Below, piece by piece: positions 23,434 through 24,188 of a stretch of 24,188 nucleotides of DNA. Source of the DNA: a virus. Made by a program: the position numbers and the translations under genes. Numbering within the stretch: position 1 is the stretch's first letter; each line of letters begins with the position of its first letter. Under the pieces are notes generated by a model. It searched no databases, was not told where the DNA came from, and saw only the letters and a program-made list of their open reading frames with translations. Location of the stretch: IMG/VR virus record IMGVR_UViG_3300005534_000046, positions 1-24,188 of that record, one strand, 5' to 3'.

Positions 23434-24188
23434 TCAATCTTCCATCACGACCGCCGGTTCTGGCGTCGGTTTGTCGCTGAACTCGATGCCTTCCTTGCTG
23501 GCTTCGTGGATTTCCTTGAGCACATAGCCCAGCGTTTCCGTGCTGGCATCCAGTCCGTCCGGTAGTTCGTCGGCCAGCGCGTTCATGCCCAAAATCGTTT
23601 CTTTCTGGTCGTCGCCGGTGTTCACCAGCCAGCCCACGTCGCCACCGTCATGTTCGTTGGGCGGAAATGCCAGCACGCCGTTCACATTGCAGCAGCCGGT
23701 CAAAAACAGGTGTTCCTTCATGTCGCCTTCCGGCTCGCGGCACGTCCGCCAGCGGTTGCCTTCGCCTTTCAGGTTCACGATGCTTTCCGCCGCGAACGCA
23801 TACCCGTAGTCCGGCTGCACCAGTTCGCCATGCGCGCCGTGATAGATCACCTGGCTGGCGTTCTTCATCCGGAGAAAACTGTTCGTGCTCGGCAAACCGC
23901 CGCGACAGGTCGGGTCAATGAAAAAGCCCGTGTCCTCCTTCACCCGCACTTCCATGCTGAACTGGTTGCGAAAACCGCTGCGTTCGAGCACAGTTCCAAA
24001 TGCGTTCAGCACGTCCTGAATCTGCTGCGGCATGTCCTCCCGCTTGGTGACCGCCGCGAAGTACGATTTGTCCTTCCATTCCAGCCCGTGCAGCATCACG
24101 TCCGGCCATTTGCCGTCCACGCAAAAAGTGTCGGCACCGATCTCCAACGGCGTGTCTATGTTCGGAAATACGATGAACCGCACCAGTT
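23434..24188 (-). CDS. ATP-grasp-like protein, cut by right window edge
   Basis: At least 249 residues are visible; the frame reaches within five bases of the right edge, so the true start is probably outside. The segment EVRVKEDTGFFIDPTCRGG, LPSTNSF and later GAHGELVQPDYGYAFAAESI and VGWLVNTGDDQKE recall the end of PurD-type (phosphoribosylglycinamide synthetase-like) ATP-grasp proteins found in phages, with the 'E/R...FIDPTCR' catalytic strand. Such enzymes make peptide-like bonds using ATP. The N-terminal ATP-binding half is not in view, so activity cannot be judged. Its role in the phage is unknown. Confidence 0.5.
   Translation of the reverse strand, partial: LVRFIVFPNIDTPLEIGADTFCVDGKWPDVMLHGLEWKDKSYFAAVTKREDMPQQIQDVLNAFGTVLERSGFRNQFSMEVRVKEDTGFFIDPTCRGGLPSTNSFLRMKNASQVIYHGAHGELVQPDYGYAFAAESIVNLKGEGNRWRTCREPEGDMKEHLFLTGCCNVNGVLAFPPNEHDGGDVGWLVNTGDDQKETILGMNALADELPDGLDASTETLGYVLKEIHEASKEGIEFSDKPTPEPAVVMED

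Noticed and set aside
1-24188. CRISPR array, integrase or IS element
   Set aside because: No regularly spaced repeats, integrase motifs or transposase frames were seen; only short tandem repeats are present.

Overview
The window looks like about 24 kb of a tailed double-stranded DNA phage or prophage, a late region of virion and probable lysis genes. It is GC-rich and densely packed. Nearly all genes lie on the minus strand, many joined by ATGA or TGATG stop/start overlaps. A large terminase, a putative major capsid protein, a scaffold-like protein, tail proteins and a 1.2-kaa virion protein are present; no tape-measure, sheath or portal gene is visible. That set suggests a podovirus-like phage, but this is inference. 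The host is probably in the Verrucomicrobia/Planctomycetes neighbourhood. The reasons are a small plus-strand membrane protein with an RQR...PPW start typical of chromosomal proteins in those phyla, and a small exported protein ending in a motif of the LEYSFDLRSW...FYR type.

Reading the minus strand in its direction of transcription (from the right edge): a partial ATP-grasp-like protein, two small proteins, a GroES-type co-chaperonin, a 47-aa basic protein, a 92-aa protein, a coiled-coil scaffold-like protein, a 366-bp structured non-coding stretch, the putative major capsid protein, two strong hairpins, an acidic protein, a cluster of Cys-module genes with a tail protein, a tail-fibre-like protein with an N-terminal membrane segment, and a small exported lipoprotein-like protein. 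The large terminase follows on the opposite strand. Beyond it the minus strand resumes with a 620-aa tail protein, a permuted NlpC/P60-like peptidase, an Ig-like domain protein, then a plus-strand HNH endonuclease, three structural proteins, the 1232-aa virion protein, a plus-strand membrane-protein moron, a likely lysis/envelope cluster, a mostly empty 260-bp gap, a 139-aa unknown and a partial HTH protein at the left edge.

The order suggests a head module on the right (chaperonin, scaffold, capsid), a tail and host-contact module in the middle, and ejection and lysis functions on the left. Three plus-strand genes (terminase, HNH, moron) break the minus-strand run. The HNH and the moron each have a recognisable promoter just upstream, so they look like independently transcribed insertions. 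The most unusual features are the structured leader whose inverted repeat contains the capsid start codon, the family of CDPQxL...CIPxGM Cys modules, the phage GroES beside the capsid genes, and the inverted terminase. Functions of several proteins are inferred from position only, and this is stated in each entry.
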